From Paractinoplanes bogorensis (GTDB lineage Bacteria > Actinomycetota > Actinomycetes > Mycobacteriales > Micromonosporaceae): a DNA stretch of 64,000 bases. The stretch covers positions 248,001 through 312,000 of the forward strand of contig NZ_JAHKKG010000005.1 of NCBI RefSeq assembly GCF_018829635.1, in the 5' to 3' direction. Every line of letters begins with the position of its first letter. The first letter of the stretch is position 1. Under the pieces are notes generated by a model. The model made no database searches. It saw only the letters and a list, made by a program, of their open reading frames with translations, and was not told the DNA's origin. The position numbers and the translations under genes are program-made. Shown here piece after piece: positions 25,971 through 33,921 of the stretch.

Positions 25971-27058
25971 GCGCCCCGCTGTGCTGGCTCGATCTGCGCG
26001 GGGCCGGCGACTCGCGGCAGGCGCTGGCCGAGGAGGCGGTGCATCAGAGATTCGACGCGGTGGTGGCCGGCGATCCGGCCGACCTGGCCGGGCTGCCGCC
26101 GACCGTGACGCGGGTGCTCGTGGTCGCCGGCGCCCGCGGGCCCGAAGACATCGGCGTGGCCGACCTGGTGCTGACCATGCCGGGCGTCACCGTCGAGGCC
26201 GGGCCGGGCGTCCGGCTGGGCGAGTGGCACGAGATCACCGATCGGGCGAGCCTCGACCGGGCCTGCGACGCCGTACGCCGGGACACCGTGACCCTGCTGA
26301 GCTTCGCCGACCCGACCAACATCCCGATGGAGATCGTGCTCGCGGCGGCCACCCGCTCGCCCGGCACGATCATCACCGCCGCGGCCGGCGTCGACGACGC
26401 GCTCGTCCACCTGAGCGTGCTCGAGCACGGCCCGGCCGGGGTGCTGCTGACCGCACCCCGGCCCGGCGACGCGACCCGACTGGCGCGTCTGGTGCGGGCC
26501 ACCTCGCCCAAACTCGATCTCGTCACGCTGACGGTCACCGGCATCCGGCACGTCGGCGCGGGGGAACGGGCCTGCGTGGACACGTGCAGCGTGCTCGAGC
26601 CGGACGAGGGCATCCTGGTCGGCTCGTGGGCCCGGGCGCTGATGCTGTGCGTGAGCGAGACCCACCCCCTGCCGTACATGCCGACCCGGCCGTTCCGGGT
26701 CAACGCGGGGGCGGTCATGTCGTACACGCTCGCCGACGCCACTCACACCCGCTATCTGAGTGAGCTGGAGGCCGGTGGCACGGTGCTGGCCGTCGGGGCG
26801 GACGGGCGTACGCGGAAAGTGACGGTGGGCCGGGTGAAGATCGAGACGCGGCCGCTGCTGGCGATCGACGCCACCGACCCGGACGGCCAGCCGGTCAACC
26901 TGATCGTGCAGGACGACTGGCATGTGCGGGTGCTCGGGCCCGGCGGGGCGGTGCTCAACACGACGGCCCTGACCGCCGGGGACGAGATCCTCGGTTACCG
27001 GCCGGGCCGGGAGCGGCACGTCGGCTACCCGATCGACGAACTGTGCCACGAGCGATGA
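25967..27058 (+). CDS. GriH-like 3-amino-4-hydroxybenzoate synthase (3-dehydroquinate synthase II family)
   Basis: 363 residues of the archaeal-type 3-dehydroquinate synthase II family. Recognisable blocks are LLSFADPTNIPMEIVLAAAT, the GILVGSWARALMLCVSETH segment followed by PYMPTRPFRVNAG, and C-terminal PVNLIVQDDWHVRVLGPGG. GriH converts the GriI product to 3-amino-4-hydroxybenzoic acid. Bacteria normally make dehydroquinate with AroB, so this pair in an actinomycete points to secondary metabolism. Start and stop overlap both neighbours by 4 bp, indicating translational coupling. Confidence 0.87.
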   Translation: MSAPLCWLDLRGAGDSRQALAEEAVHQRFDAVVAGDPADLAGLPPTVTRVLVVAGARGPEDIGVADLVLTMPGVTVEAGPGVRLGEWHEITDRASLDRACDAVRRDTVTLLSFADPTNIPMEIVLAAATRSPGTIITAAAGVDDALVHLSVLEHGPAGVLLTAPRPGDATRLARLVRATSPKLDLVTLTVTGIRHVGAGERACVDTCSVLEPDEGILVGSWARALMLCVSETHPLPYMPTRPFRVNAGAVMSYTLADATHTRYLSELEAGGTVLAVGADGRTRKVTVGRVKIETRPLLAIDATDPDGQPVNLIVQDDWHVRVLGPGGAVLNTTALTAGDEILGYRPGRERHVGYPIDELCHER

Positions 27059-27831
27059 CCGGCGTCGACTCCACCGGGCGGCCCCAGCCCTTCGACTTCC
27101 ATGCGCGGCTCATCCCCGGGCCGGACGAGCCGGGTCGGCTGCTGGCGGCGATGGACCGGGCGGGCATCGGGCGTGCGGCGGTCTGCGCGGGCGGGCTGCT
27201 GCCCCTGGACCGGCTGGCCGAGCAGCTCAACGACGGCGGGCGCACCGAGACCGAGGCCGACAACGAGGGCGTGCGGGCGGCCTGTGAGCGATCGGGCGGA
27301 CGGTTGCTGCCGTTCTATTTCGCTGATCCCGTACGGGACGTGGACGCGTACGGGAAAAACGCCGTTGACTTTCGTGGCCTCGAGATCTCGCCCGCCGTGC
27401 ATGGGATCCGGCTCGACGACACCGGTGTCATCGAGCTGGTGGACATCGCGGCTAGTGCTGGTCACCCGGTCTACGTGGTGACCGTGGCGCAGCCGGGGGC
27501 ACGAGCGATTGATCTGGTCCGCCTGGCCGCACGGTTCCCGGACGTGACGTTCGTGTGGGGGCATTGCGGGCACACCGGGCTCGACGTCGCCGGGCTGCGG
27601 ACCCTGGCCGGACGGCCCAACGTGCTGGCCGAGCTGTCCGGCTGTCTGACCGTCACCGCGCGGCTGGCCGTCGCCCGGCTCGGCGCGTCGAGGGTGCTGT
27701 TCGGCACCGAATATCCGCTGCAACAGCCGGAGGTCGAACTGTGCAAGGTGGCCGCGCTCGATCTGGTGCCGGAGGACCGTTCCGCCGTCCTCGGTGCCAA
27801 CGCTCGCCGCGTCCTGGGGGAGGAACCGTGA
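27055..27831 (+). CDS. Amidohydrolase-2 superfamily protein with altered metal ligands (candidate benzoxazole cyclase)
   Basis: 258 residues with a TIM-barrel amidohydrolase-2 fold (like ACMSD and related decarboxylases). The N-terminal metal motif reads DFHAR instead of the usual HxH, and the usual barrel-end Asp is replaced in LFGTEYPLQQP. WGHCGHTGLDVAGL keeps a histidine-rich strand. In the A33853 and closoxazole benzoxazole pathways, as I recall, an amidohydrolase-superfamily enzyme closes the oxazole ring with a partner ligase; here a ligase gene follows directly. Decarboxylation of 3-amino-4-hydroxybenzoate is an alternative. It overlaps both neighbours (ATGA, then GTGA at 27828-27831). 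Confidence 0.75.
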   Translation: MTGVDSTGRPQPFDFHARLIPGPDEPGRLLAAMDRAGIGRAAVCAGGLLPLDRLAEQLNDGGRTETEADNEGVRAACERSGGRLLPFYFADPVRDVDAYGKNAVDFRGLEISPAVHGIRLDDTGVIELVDIAASAGHPVYVVTVAQPGARAIDLVRLAARFPDVTFVWGHCGHTGLDVAGLRTLAGRPNVLAELSGCLTVTARLAVARLGASRVLFGTEYPLQQPEVELCKVAALDLVPEDRSAVLGANARRVLGEEP

Positions 27832-29096
27832 ACCGCTTGCCGGACTTGGGTGACTGGACGGATCGGGTGGAGCTGCGACGGATTCAGGACGCTCAGCTCG
27901 AGGTGCTGCTGGCGGCGGCCGCGCGGTCGCCGTTCTATGCGCGGCGTGGCCTGCCGTTGTCGCGGGCCGCACTGGGCGAATATCCGCTGACATCCAAGAA
28001 GGACCTCCGAGACGCTTATCCGTACGGGTTCCTCGCCGTGGACAAAGCTCGTCTGGCGACCTATCACGAGTCGAGCGGGAGCAGCGGGACGCCGACCGCC
28101 TCGTACTACACGGCCGCGGACTGGCAGGACCTCGCCGACCGGTACGCCCGCAAGCACATCGGGATCCGGGCCGACGACACGTTCCTGGTCAAGACGCCGT
28201 ACTCGCTGATGATCACGGGGCATCTGGCGCACGCGGCGGCCCGGTCCCGCGGGGCGACCGTGGTGCCGGCCGACAACCGGTCACTGGCCATGCCGTACGC
28301 GAAAGTGGTCCGCCTGCTGCATGACCTCGGTGTCACGCTGACCTGGTCGCTGGCCACCGACACGCTGCTGTGGGCGGCGGCGGCCCGGATGCGCGGGCTC
28401 GACCCGGGGCGCGACTTCCCGGAACTGCGGGCGCTGTTCGTCGGCGGGGATCCGTTGGGACCGAACAAGAAGAGGCGCATCGCGGAGATGTGGGGTGCGC
28501 CGGTGGTCGAGGAGTACGGCGCGACCGAGACCGGGAGCCTGGCCGGCGAATGCCCGTACGGGCGGCTGCACCTGTGGGCCGACCGGGCGCTGTTCGAGGT
28601 GCATGATCCGGTCACCGGTGTCACGCGGCCGGACGGGAGCGGGCAGCTCGTGGTGACGCCGCTCTACCGCGAGGCGATGCCGTTGCTGCGCTACAACACC
28701 GAGGATGCGGTCGAGGTGTCCGACGTGGACTGTTCGTGCGGGTGGGCGTTGCCGGTCGTCCGGGTGCTGGGCCGCTCGGCCTGGACCATCGGCGAGCTGA
28801 CCCAGGTCGGTGTGGACGAGCTGGTGTTCGGGCTGCCGTCCGCCTACGAGGTGTTGTTCTGGCGGGCACGTGCCTCCTCCTCCGCTCTGCACATGCAGAT
28901 CGAAGGTCCGGCCGACGCCGCGTCGGAGCTGCGCGAGTCGGTCGGGAAGGCGTACGGGATCGAAGCCCGGGTCGAGGCACTGCCGGTGGGGTCGCTCGTG
29001 CCGGCCCGCCTGCTGACGGCCGAACCCGAGGTGATGAAGCCGCGCGGACTGTTCCGCGAGGGCGAGGACTGGGACAAGGCCCTGGAGTACTTCTGA
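27828..29096 (+). CDS. PaaK-like adenylate-forming ligase
   Basis: 422 residues from a GTG. It is a phenylacetate-CoA ligase-type ANL enzyme: phosphate-binding loop ESSGSSGTPT (about 84-93), adenine/Mg motif EEYGATETGSLAG (about 229-241), and a C-terminal lid with CSCGWALPVVRVLGRS and a conserved-type MKPRG near the end. It should activate a carboxylate as acyl-AMP, with or without CoA transfer. Given the two upstream enzymes, 3-amino-4-hydroxybenzoate is the expected substrate. Together with the amidohydrolase this is the pair expected for joining two aminophenol-acid units into a benzoxazole. The stop shares one base with the next start (TGATG). Confidence 0.87.
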   Translation: MNRLPDLGDWTDRVELRRIQDAQLEVLLAAAARSPFYARRGLPLSRAALGEYPLTSKKDLRDAYPYGFLAVDKARLATYHESSGSSGTPTASYYTAADWQDLADRYARKHIGIRADDTFLVKTPYSLMITGHLAHAAARSRGATVVPADNRSLAMPYAKVVRLLHDLGVTLTWSLATDTLLWAAAARMRGLDPGRDFPELRALFVGGDPLGPNKKRRIAEMWGAPVVEEYGATETGSLAGECPYGRLHLWADRALFEVHDPVTGVTRPDGSGQLVVTPLYREAMPLLRYNTEDAVEVSDVDCSCGWALPVVRVLGRSAWTIGELTQVGVDELVFGLPSAYEVLFWRARASSSALHMQIEGPADAASELRESVGKAYGIEARVEALPVGSLVPARLLTAEPEVMKPRGLFREGEDWDKALEYF

Positions 29097-30409
29097 TGAC
29101 CATCGTGATCGTCGGCGCCGGGATCGGGGGGCTCGCGCTGGCCGCGGCCCTCGAGGGGCAGTGCGTGGTGCTCGAACGCGGGCCGGGGCCGGGTGGTGCC
29201 GTCGGTGGGGGGATTCAGATCGCGCCCAACGGAGCTGCCGTGCTGCATCGGCTGGGGTTCGCCGGTGCGCTCGACGTGGCGGCGCGGCCGGTCGAGCGGC
29301 AGATCCGGCGGTGGCGGGACGACTCGCTGCTCGGGCGGGTCCCGCTGCAGCGGCACGGGCTGCCCTACTACACGTTGCGGCGGTCGACGCTGCGGCAGAT
29401 CCTGCTGGGGGCGGTCGGCGTGCACTTCGGCGCAGCGTGTGCCGGCGTGGAGGGGCCCGGTGTGGCGCTCGCCGCACGGGCGCTCGACTACGGGATGCCG
29501 GCTTCCGGGATGTCTCCCGAGTCGCTCGGTCCTCCGGCGGCCGGCTCGCATCGCGTCCGGGCGTTCGACTGGGGCATGCCTGCCTCCCACGAGCGGCTGG
29601 CCGAGGATGTACGGGTGGTGCTCGCGGACGGTACACGGGTGGCGGCGAGTCTCGTGGTCGGCGCCGACGGGCTGCACTCGGCCGTGCGCCGAGCCGTGAT
29701 CGACGACCGGCTGCGCTACAGCGGCTACGTCGCCTACCGCGCGATCGTGCCCGGCCCCGGACCGGGGCGCCGGGTCGTGGTCCGGCTCGGCCCGGGGCGG
29801 CACCTGGTCAGCTATCCGGTGGACGGCGGCGTCAACGTCGTGGCGATCGTGCCCGCGGCGACGCCGCCGGTGTCGGCCCGCGATGTCGCGCCGTCCGAGG
29901 TGCTGGACGCGTTCCCGGGCTGGCATCCGGCCGGGCGGGAGCTGCTCGCCTCGGCGGTCCGGTTCGAGCGGCACGCACTCTTCGACCGGCCGCGAGCGGC
30001 GTGGCGCCGCGGCCGCGTGGTGCTGCTCGGCGACGCCGCGCATCCGATGCTGCCGTTCGTGGCCCAGGGCGCGTGCCAGGCCCTGGAGGACGCGGCCGCG
30101 CTCGCCGGCGATCTCGACGGCTATCCGGGCGACCGGCCGTCGCGGGCCGCTCCGGTGGTGGCCGCCGCGCTCAGCGGCGTGCGGGAGTACCACCTGGCCG
30201 ACGGTCCGGAACAGATCGCCCGCGACCAACGGCTCGCCGCCGCACCGCCCGAGATCCCGGCGTGGGCGGCCGGACCGCGAACCCCGCTGAGAGCCCGGTC
30301 CCGGGCCCGCAACGGTTCCTGGCCGGCCGCCGACAGCGCGGGTCTCGCCGGCGGCCGGTCCGGGATCGCGGCAACGAGCCCGCAACGGCCGCCGGGCAAC
30401 GTTTCCTGA
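29096..30409 (+). CDS. FAD-dependent monooxygenase (salicylate/3-hydroxybenzoate hydroxylase-like)
   Basis: 437 residues of class A flavoprotein monooxygenase: GAGIGGLALAAAL at the N-terminus, the VVGADGLHSAVRRAV DG motif and GDAAHPMLPFVAQGACQALE near residues 310-330. It probably hydroxylates the aromatic acid or the assembled product of this operon. Residues about 125-165 carry an unusual insertion containing two related blocks, DYGMPASG and DWGMPASHER, where I expect only a short loop. The C-terminal 50 residues are Arg/Ala-rich and low complexity. It is the last gene of the operon and ends 15 bp before a convergent gene. Confidence 0.87.
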   Translation: MTIVIVGAGIGGLALAAALEGQCVVLERGPGPGGAVGGGIQIAPNGAAVLHRLGFAGALDVAARPVERQIRRWRDDSLLGRVPLQRHGLPYYTLRRSTLRQILLGAVGVHFGAACAGVEGPGVALAARALDYGMPASGMSPESLGPPAAGSHRVRAFDWGMPASHERLAEDVRVVLADGTRVAASLVVGADGLHSAVRRAVIDDRLRYSGYVAYRAIVPGPGPGRRVVVRLGPGRHLVSYPVDGGVNVVAIVPAATPPVSARDVAPSEVLDAFPGWHPAGRELLASAVRFERHALFDRPRAAWRRGRVVLLGDAAHPMLPFVAQGACQALEDAAALAGDLDGYPGDRPSRAAPVVAAALSGVREYHLADGPEQIARDQRLAAAPPEIPAWAAGPRTPLRARSRARNGSWPAADSAGLAGGRSGIAATSPQRPPGNVS

Positions 30410-30424
30410 CCGGCGTGGGGTGGG

Positions 30425-31654
30425 TCAGGGCGTCAGGCGGAAGCTCTGGGCGGCGGTGCCGTTGCACGCGTACTGCACCAGCTGGACGTTGTCGGCGGTG
30501 GAGGCGGCCGGGACGTCCAGGCACTTGCCGCTGTTGCGGTTGACCAGGTGGTAGAAGCCGCCGCCCTCGCTGACCGGCTGCCACTGCTGGTTGGTGCCGC
30601 CGCCGTAGGTCCACGTCTGGATCGGCGCGTTGTCGGCCGTGGACACGTTGGTGACGTCGAGGGCCTGGGCGCTGTTGCCGCGGTTGTTGATGCGCACGTA
30701 GCCGCCGCTCGTCGGCACCAGCTGGAACTGCTGGGCGGTCGAACCGTTGCAGCTGTACTGCTGGACGGCCGTGCCGTTGGTGGTGCCGGCCGCCCGCACG
30801 TCGACGCACTTGCCGCTGCTCCTGCTGACCAGGGGCTGCCAGGTGACCGGCTCGGTGGGGGTGCCGTCGCCACCTCCCAGCCAGAGGATGCTGTTGATCA
30901 GCCACTGGTTCTGCTGCGCACTCGCGAACGTGGACGACGTCCGGGTGTTGGTCGCATAGTTCATCGCGTTGTGGCCGAAGTTCGTATAGATCATCTTGTA
31001 GTTGCGGTTGCTCCAGATCAGCGGGTAGAAGCCGCTGCGCCACTGCTGGTTCGGGTCGCTGCCGACCGGGAAGCTGGACGCGTCGACCGTGGCCAGGATG
31101 TCGATGTCCGGGTTCTGCCGCAGGTCACGGCTCCACGAGTACCACTCGCTGACCGCCGACGGGATGGTCGCGGGCAGGCCGGCGGTGGTCGGATGGGTCC
31201 CCAGCCGCAGTGTTTCGGCGGTCGGGCCCCACGTGTTGGTGGCGAAGTTTCCCGAACCCAGGAACGTGTTGTAGTACCAGCTCCACTCGCCCGCGTTCGT
31301 GGTGAAGGCACTGACGTGGAAGCCCATCCAGGCGCCGCCGTTCTGCATGTACTGCTGGAACGCCTCGCGCCGGTCGGCAGGGGGCGCGTCGTCCAGGAAC
31401 ATGATGACCTTGTAGCCCGCGAGCCCGGTCGCGCTGAGCCGGCTCCAGTCGGTGGTGGCTTCCCAGGTGAACCCGTTCTGGGCACCGGCCTGCGGGAACC
31501 AGTCCCGGGCCTCCTTGTCGAAGTCGATGTGCGCGGCATCCCAGGTGCCGTTGTAGAAGGCCAGAACCTTGAAGGGCGTGGCCGCCTGGGCCGGTGTGGC
31601 GAGGGCGGCGACCGCGAGTAAGGCGAGAACGAGGGCGCGTTTGAGCAGACGCAT
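30425..31654 (-). CDS. Secreted ThuA-like protein with ricin-type lectin domain
   Basis: 409 residues. A Sec signal peptide (RALVLALLAVAALATPAQAA) ends near residue 24. Residues 28-245 form a ThuA/glutamine-amidotransferase-like domain (KVLAFYNGTWDAAHIDFDKE; VIMFLDDAPPA; NGGAWMGFHVSAF; MIYTNFGHNAMNY). Residues 275-409 are a ricin B lectin (CBM13) with three QxW-like repeats and paired Cys (SGKCVDVRAAGTTNG; SGKCLDVPAAST). It probably binds or processes extracellular polysaccharide. ThuA-domain proteins are linked to sugar utilisation, with poorly defined chemistry. It is convergent with the biosynthetic operon. Confidence 0.9.
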   Translation of the reverse strand: MRLLKRALVLALLAVAALATPAQAATPFKVLAFYNGTWDAAHIDFDKEARDWFPQAGAQNGFTWEATTDWSRLSATGLAGYKVIMFLDDAPPADRREAFQQYMQNGGAWMGFHVSAFTTNAGEWSWYYNTFLGSGNFATNTWGPTAETLRLGTHPTTAGLPATIPSAVSEWYSWSRDLRQNPDIDILATVDASSFPVGSDPNQQWRSGFYPLIWSNRNYKMIYTNFGHNAMNYATNTRTSSTFASAQQNQWLINSILWLGGGDGTPTEPVTWQPLVSRSSGKCVDVRAAGTTNGTAVQQYSCNGSTAQQFQLVPTSGGYVRINNRGNSAQALDVTNVSTADNAPIQTWTYGGGTNQQWQPVSEGGGFYHLVNRNSGKCLDVPAASTADNVQLVQYACNGTAAQSFRLTP

Positions 31655-31741
31655 GGCGAGACCTCAGGGGGATGAGGGGGACGGGCCCCCAGCTTGAGGC
31701 ATCGACAATGCTTAATACAAGAGGAACTGTAAAGTTGGTTG

Positions 31742-32638
31742 CTAGAGAGCCTCGGGGGCCAGCCTGCGGGCCAGCTCCGCGGTCCGGGCGGCGAACGCGG
31801 CCCACTCCGGTGGCGTGAGGTCGACCCGCGCGCGAGCGGTTGCCTGCGTCGCCGCGCGTTGTTCCCAGCCGTCGACGCGGCCGTTGCGGACGCGAAACCG
31901 CACCAGCAGCCCGTCGGCCCATCCGTAGACGTCGTGATCGGGTTCGGCGGCGGCGAGCCGGGTCATCTTCTGCTCGGCCACGATCCAGTCGACCGCCTCG
32001 AGCTCCTGCTGGATCCGGCCCGCCAGCTCGAAGGCCAGGTTGGCCGCCGCACGGTCACGGAGCAGGGCGAGCTGTTCCCGTACGGAAAGGGAATGCTCTT
32101 GATCTCGCGACAGCACCGCGGTGATCGCCGTGTGGAAGGCGGGCCGGTCGACCACGCTGACGCCCCGCATCCGGGCGAGGTCGCGCAGCCCGCCGTCGAG
32201 CCGCTCGGCCGTGTAGCGCAGCGGAAAGACGCGCTCGAGCCCCGAAACGGCCAGCCGGGCCTGGGCGCCACCCAGGTAGGGCCCGAAGTCGGCGTCGCTG
32301 GGGGAGTGCAGGTGAACCACCTTGAGGCCGTCGGGGGTGACCCGGATGCCGACCGGCACTTCGAGGCCGCCGCGGATCCGGTTCCAGCGCGGCTTGGTCC
32401 GTTGCAGGAGATTGCGTTCGAGCCAGGCCGCCTCGTGCACCGAGTCGCACTCGACTGCTTCGACGCGCGCGATCTGCGGGACCATCCGCCGCAGATGCCG
32501 CCGCCCGTGCAGGTCACCCCAGTAGGACCGGACCCGGCTGCGCAGTTGCGTGGCGCGTCCGACGTAGAGCACCCGGCCACCCGCGTCGCGGAACCGGTAG
32601 ACGCCGGGCGCCTGGGGGAGGCCGGACAGGGCGAGCAT
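31742..32638 (-). CDS. GIY-YIG nuclease (UvrC N-terminal-like)
   Basis: 298 residues. The N-terminus is a GIY-YIG domain as in UvrC/Cho (QAPGVYRFRDAGGRVLYVGR; then LRSRVRSYW; AAWLERNLLQRTKPRWN). The C-terminal part includes a UvrB-contact-like helical region (REQLALLRDRAAANLAFELA, then GRIQQELEAVDWIV). It lacks the RNase H-like and HhH domains of full UvrC, so it probably makes only the 3' incision in damaged DNA, as Cho does. Two DnaA-box-like sites lie just upstream of its start. Confidence 0.87.
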   Translation of the reverse strand: MLALSGLPQAPGVYRFRDAGGRVLYVGRATQLRSRVRSYWGDLHGRRHLRRMVPQIARVEAVECDSVHEAAWLERNLLQRTKPRWNRIRGGLEVPVGIRVTPDGLKVVHLHSPSDADFGPYLGGAQARLAVSGLERVFPLRYTAERLDGGLRDLARMRGVSVVDRPAFHTAITAVLSRDQEHSLSVREQLALLRDRAAANLAFELAGRIQQELEAVDWIVAEQKMTRLAAAEPDHDVYGWADGLLVRFRVRNGRVDGWEQRAATQATARARVDLTPPEWAAFAARTAELARRLAPEAL

Positions 32639-32660
32639 GCAGGCAATCTACCGTGGCGGG

Positions 32661-32686
32661 TTATCCACAATCGCGGTTCGTCCACA
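32661..32686. promoter_or_regulatory. DnaA-box-like pair upstream of GIY-YIG nuclease
   Basis: TTATCCACA (32661-32669) matches the classical DnaA box, and TCGTCCACA (32678-32686) is a near match on the same strand, 17 bp apart. They lie in the promoter region of the GIY-YIG gene. Two sites are far too few for an origin; transcriptional control or titration is possible. Confidence 0.4.
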
Positions 32687-32696
32687 GGGCTCGCGG

Positions 32697-32716
32697 CCAA
32701 GATCGGCTGATCTTGG
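32697..32716. terminator. Inverted repeat downstream of LacI gene
   Basis: CCAAGATC-GGCT-GATCTTGG is a perfect 8-bp stem 4 bp beyond the stop codon of the LacI gene. It is probably its terminator, although no T-run follows. Confidence 0.5.
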
Positions 32717-32720
32717 CAAA

Positions 32721-33797
32721 CTACTGGGTGTGGCGGGGGTCCCCCTGGGAGGGCGGGCTGTGTGCGGGCTGGTTGTGTCGGGGCGGAGCTGTGCTGGCGC
32801 GCTGGATCAGACGCGTGGGGACCAGGACGGTGCCTGGCTCGCCGGCGTGGCCGCGGATCTGGTCGAGCAGGCCGTGTACGCACCGGCGGCCCATCTCGGC
32901 GAAGTCCTGGTGCACGGTGGTCAGCGGCGGCAGGTAGGAGGCGGCGTCCTCGATGTCGTCGAAGCCGACCACGCTGACGTCTTCGGGCACGCGCCGGCCG
33001 CGCTCGTGCAGGGCCCGCAGCACACCCAGCGCCATCTGGTCGTTCGCGGTGAAGATGGCCGTGCACGACGGCTCTTCGGCCAGGCGCAGGCCGGCCCGGT
33101 ATCCGGAGAGGGCCGACCAGTCGCCCGACAGGGCCGGCGGGGCCGCTCGTCCGGCGTCGGAGAGCACCTCGCGCCAGGCCGCCGCGCGGCGTGAGCTCGA
33201 GAAGGAGTCGGCCGGGCCGGTGACGTGCCAGACCGTCTCGTGGCCCAGTTCGAGCAGGTGGCGCACGGCCTGGCGGGCGCCGTCGGCTTGGTCGGTGTCG
33301 ACCACCGGGTAGCGGTCGCCGGCGTCTGAGTCGACGATCACGACCTGCACCCCGGGCGGCAGCGTCAGGTTGGCGGCATCGAGCAGGTGCACTTCCATGA
33401 TCACGATCACGCCGTCGACGGCGAGTTCGCCGAGCCGGGTGAAGGCGCCGAGCACGCCGTCCTGGGTCGGCATGGCCACCGGGATCAGCGTGATCGCGTA
33501 GCCCTCGTGGGCGGCCTGGGCGGCGATCGCCTCGACCGTCCGGCTGTTGCCGGTCGTCGCCAAAGTGAACAAAATGACGCCGATCGTCCGAAACTCGCCG
33601 CGTTTCAGGGCGCGTGCGGCGCTGTTGGGCCGATAGCCCAGCTGTTGCATCGCGTTCAGAACCTGGCGGCGGGTCGACTCGACCACGCTGGGATGGCCGT
33701 TGGACACGCGGCTGACCGTCTGGGAGGAGACACCAGCTAGGCGTGCCACGTCGGCCATCGAAACGCCTCGGGGGCGGTTGCTTGACGATCCCTGCAC
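32721..33797 (-). CDS. LacI family transcriptional repressor of the galactoside operon
   Basis: 358 residues from GTG 33797. An ATG at 33758 (13 residues shorter, MADVARLAGVSSQTVSRV) has a better-placed GAGG and may be the true start. It has the N-terminal LacI HTH and hinge (YRPNSAARALKRG), then a periplasmic-binding-like sensor domain (TIGVILFTL; CTAIFTANDQMALGVLRAL; DVSVVGFDDIEDA). It is divergent from the ABC/GH42 operon. Two TGTTT-n-AAACA palindromes in the gap are the expected operators. The inducer is probably a galactoside or its breakdown product. Confidence 0.92.
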   Translation of the reverse strand: MQGSSSNRPRGVSMADVARLAGVSSQTVSRVSNGHPSVVESTRRQVLNAMQQLGYRPNSAARALKRGEFRTIGVILFTLATTGNSRTVEAIAAQAAHEGYAITLIPVAMPTQDGVLGAFTRLGELAVDGVIVIMEVHLLDAANLTLPPGVQVVIVDSDAGDRYPVVDTDQADGARQAVRHLLELGHETVWHVTGPADSFSSSRRAAAWREVLSDAGRAAPPALSGDWSALSGYRAGLRLAEEPSCTAIFTANDQMALGVLRALHERGRRVPEDVSVVGFDDIEDAASYLPPLTTVHQDFAEMGRRCVHGLLDQIRGHAGEPGTVLVPTRLIQRASTAPPRHNQPAHSPPSQGDPRHTQ

Positions 33798-33817
33798 GTG
33801 GTGAAACTATCACCTCG

Positions 33818-33833
33818 ATGTTTACGCAAACAT
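33818..33833. promoter_or_regulatory. LacI operator 1
   Basis: ATGTTTACGCAAACAT is a near-perfect palindrome (arms ATGTTT/AAACAT, asymmetric centre), 21 bp from the LacI GTG. It fits the LacI-family consensus with a central CG. Confidence 0.75.
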
Positions 33834-33884
33834 CACACCGGTGAACCCGATGAAACATTGTCGAACACACCCGTACGCGTGGCA

Positions 33885-33898
33885 TGTTTGCGCAAACA
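33885..33898. promoter_or_regulatory. LacI operator 2
   Basis: TGTTTGCGCAAACA is a perfect 14-bp palindrome 23 bp before the first permease start. With operator 1 the centre-to-centre distance is about 66 bp, which allows looping or dual repression. Confidence 0.8.
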
Positions 33899-33921
33899 CG
33901 AGCGTAAAGGATGACGGAGAG

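Noticed and set aside
32661..32716. Replication origin
   Set aside because: Only one perfect and one near DnaA box, with no dnaA/dnaN neighbourhood.
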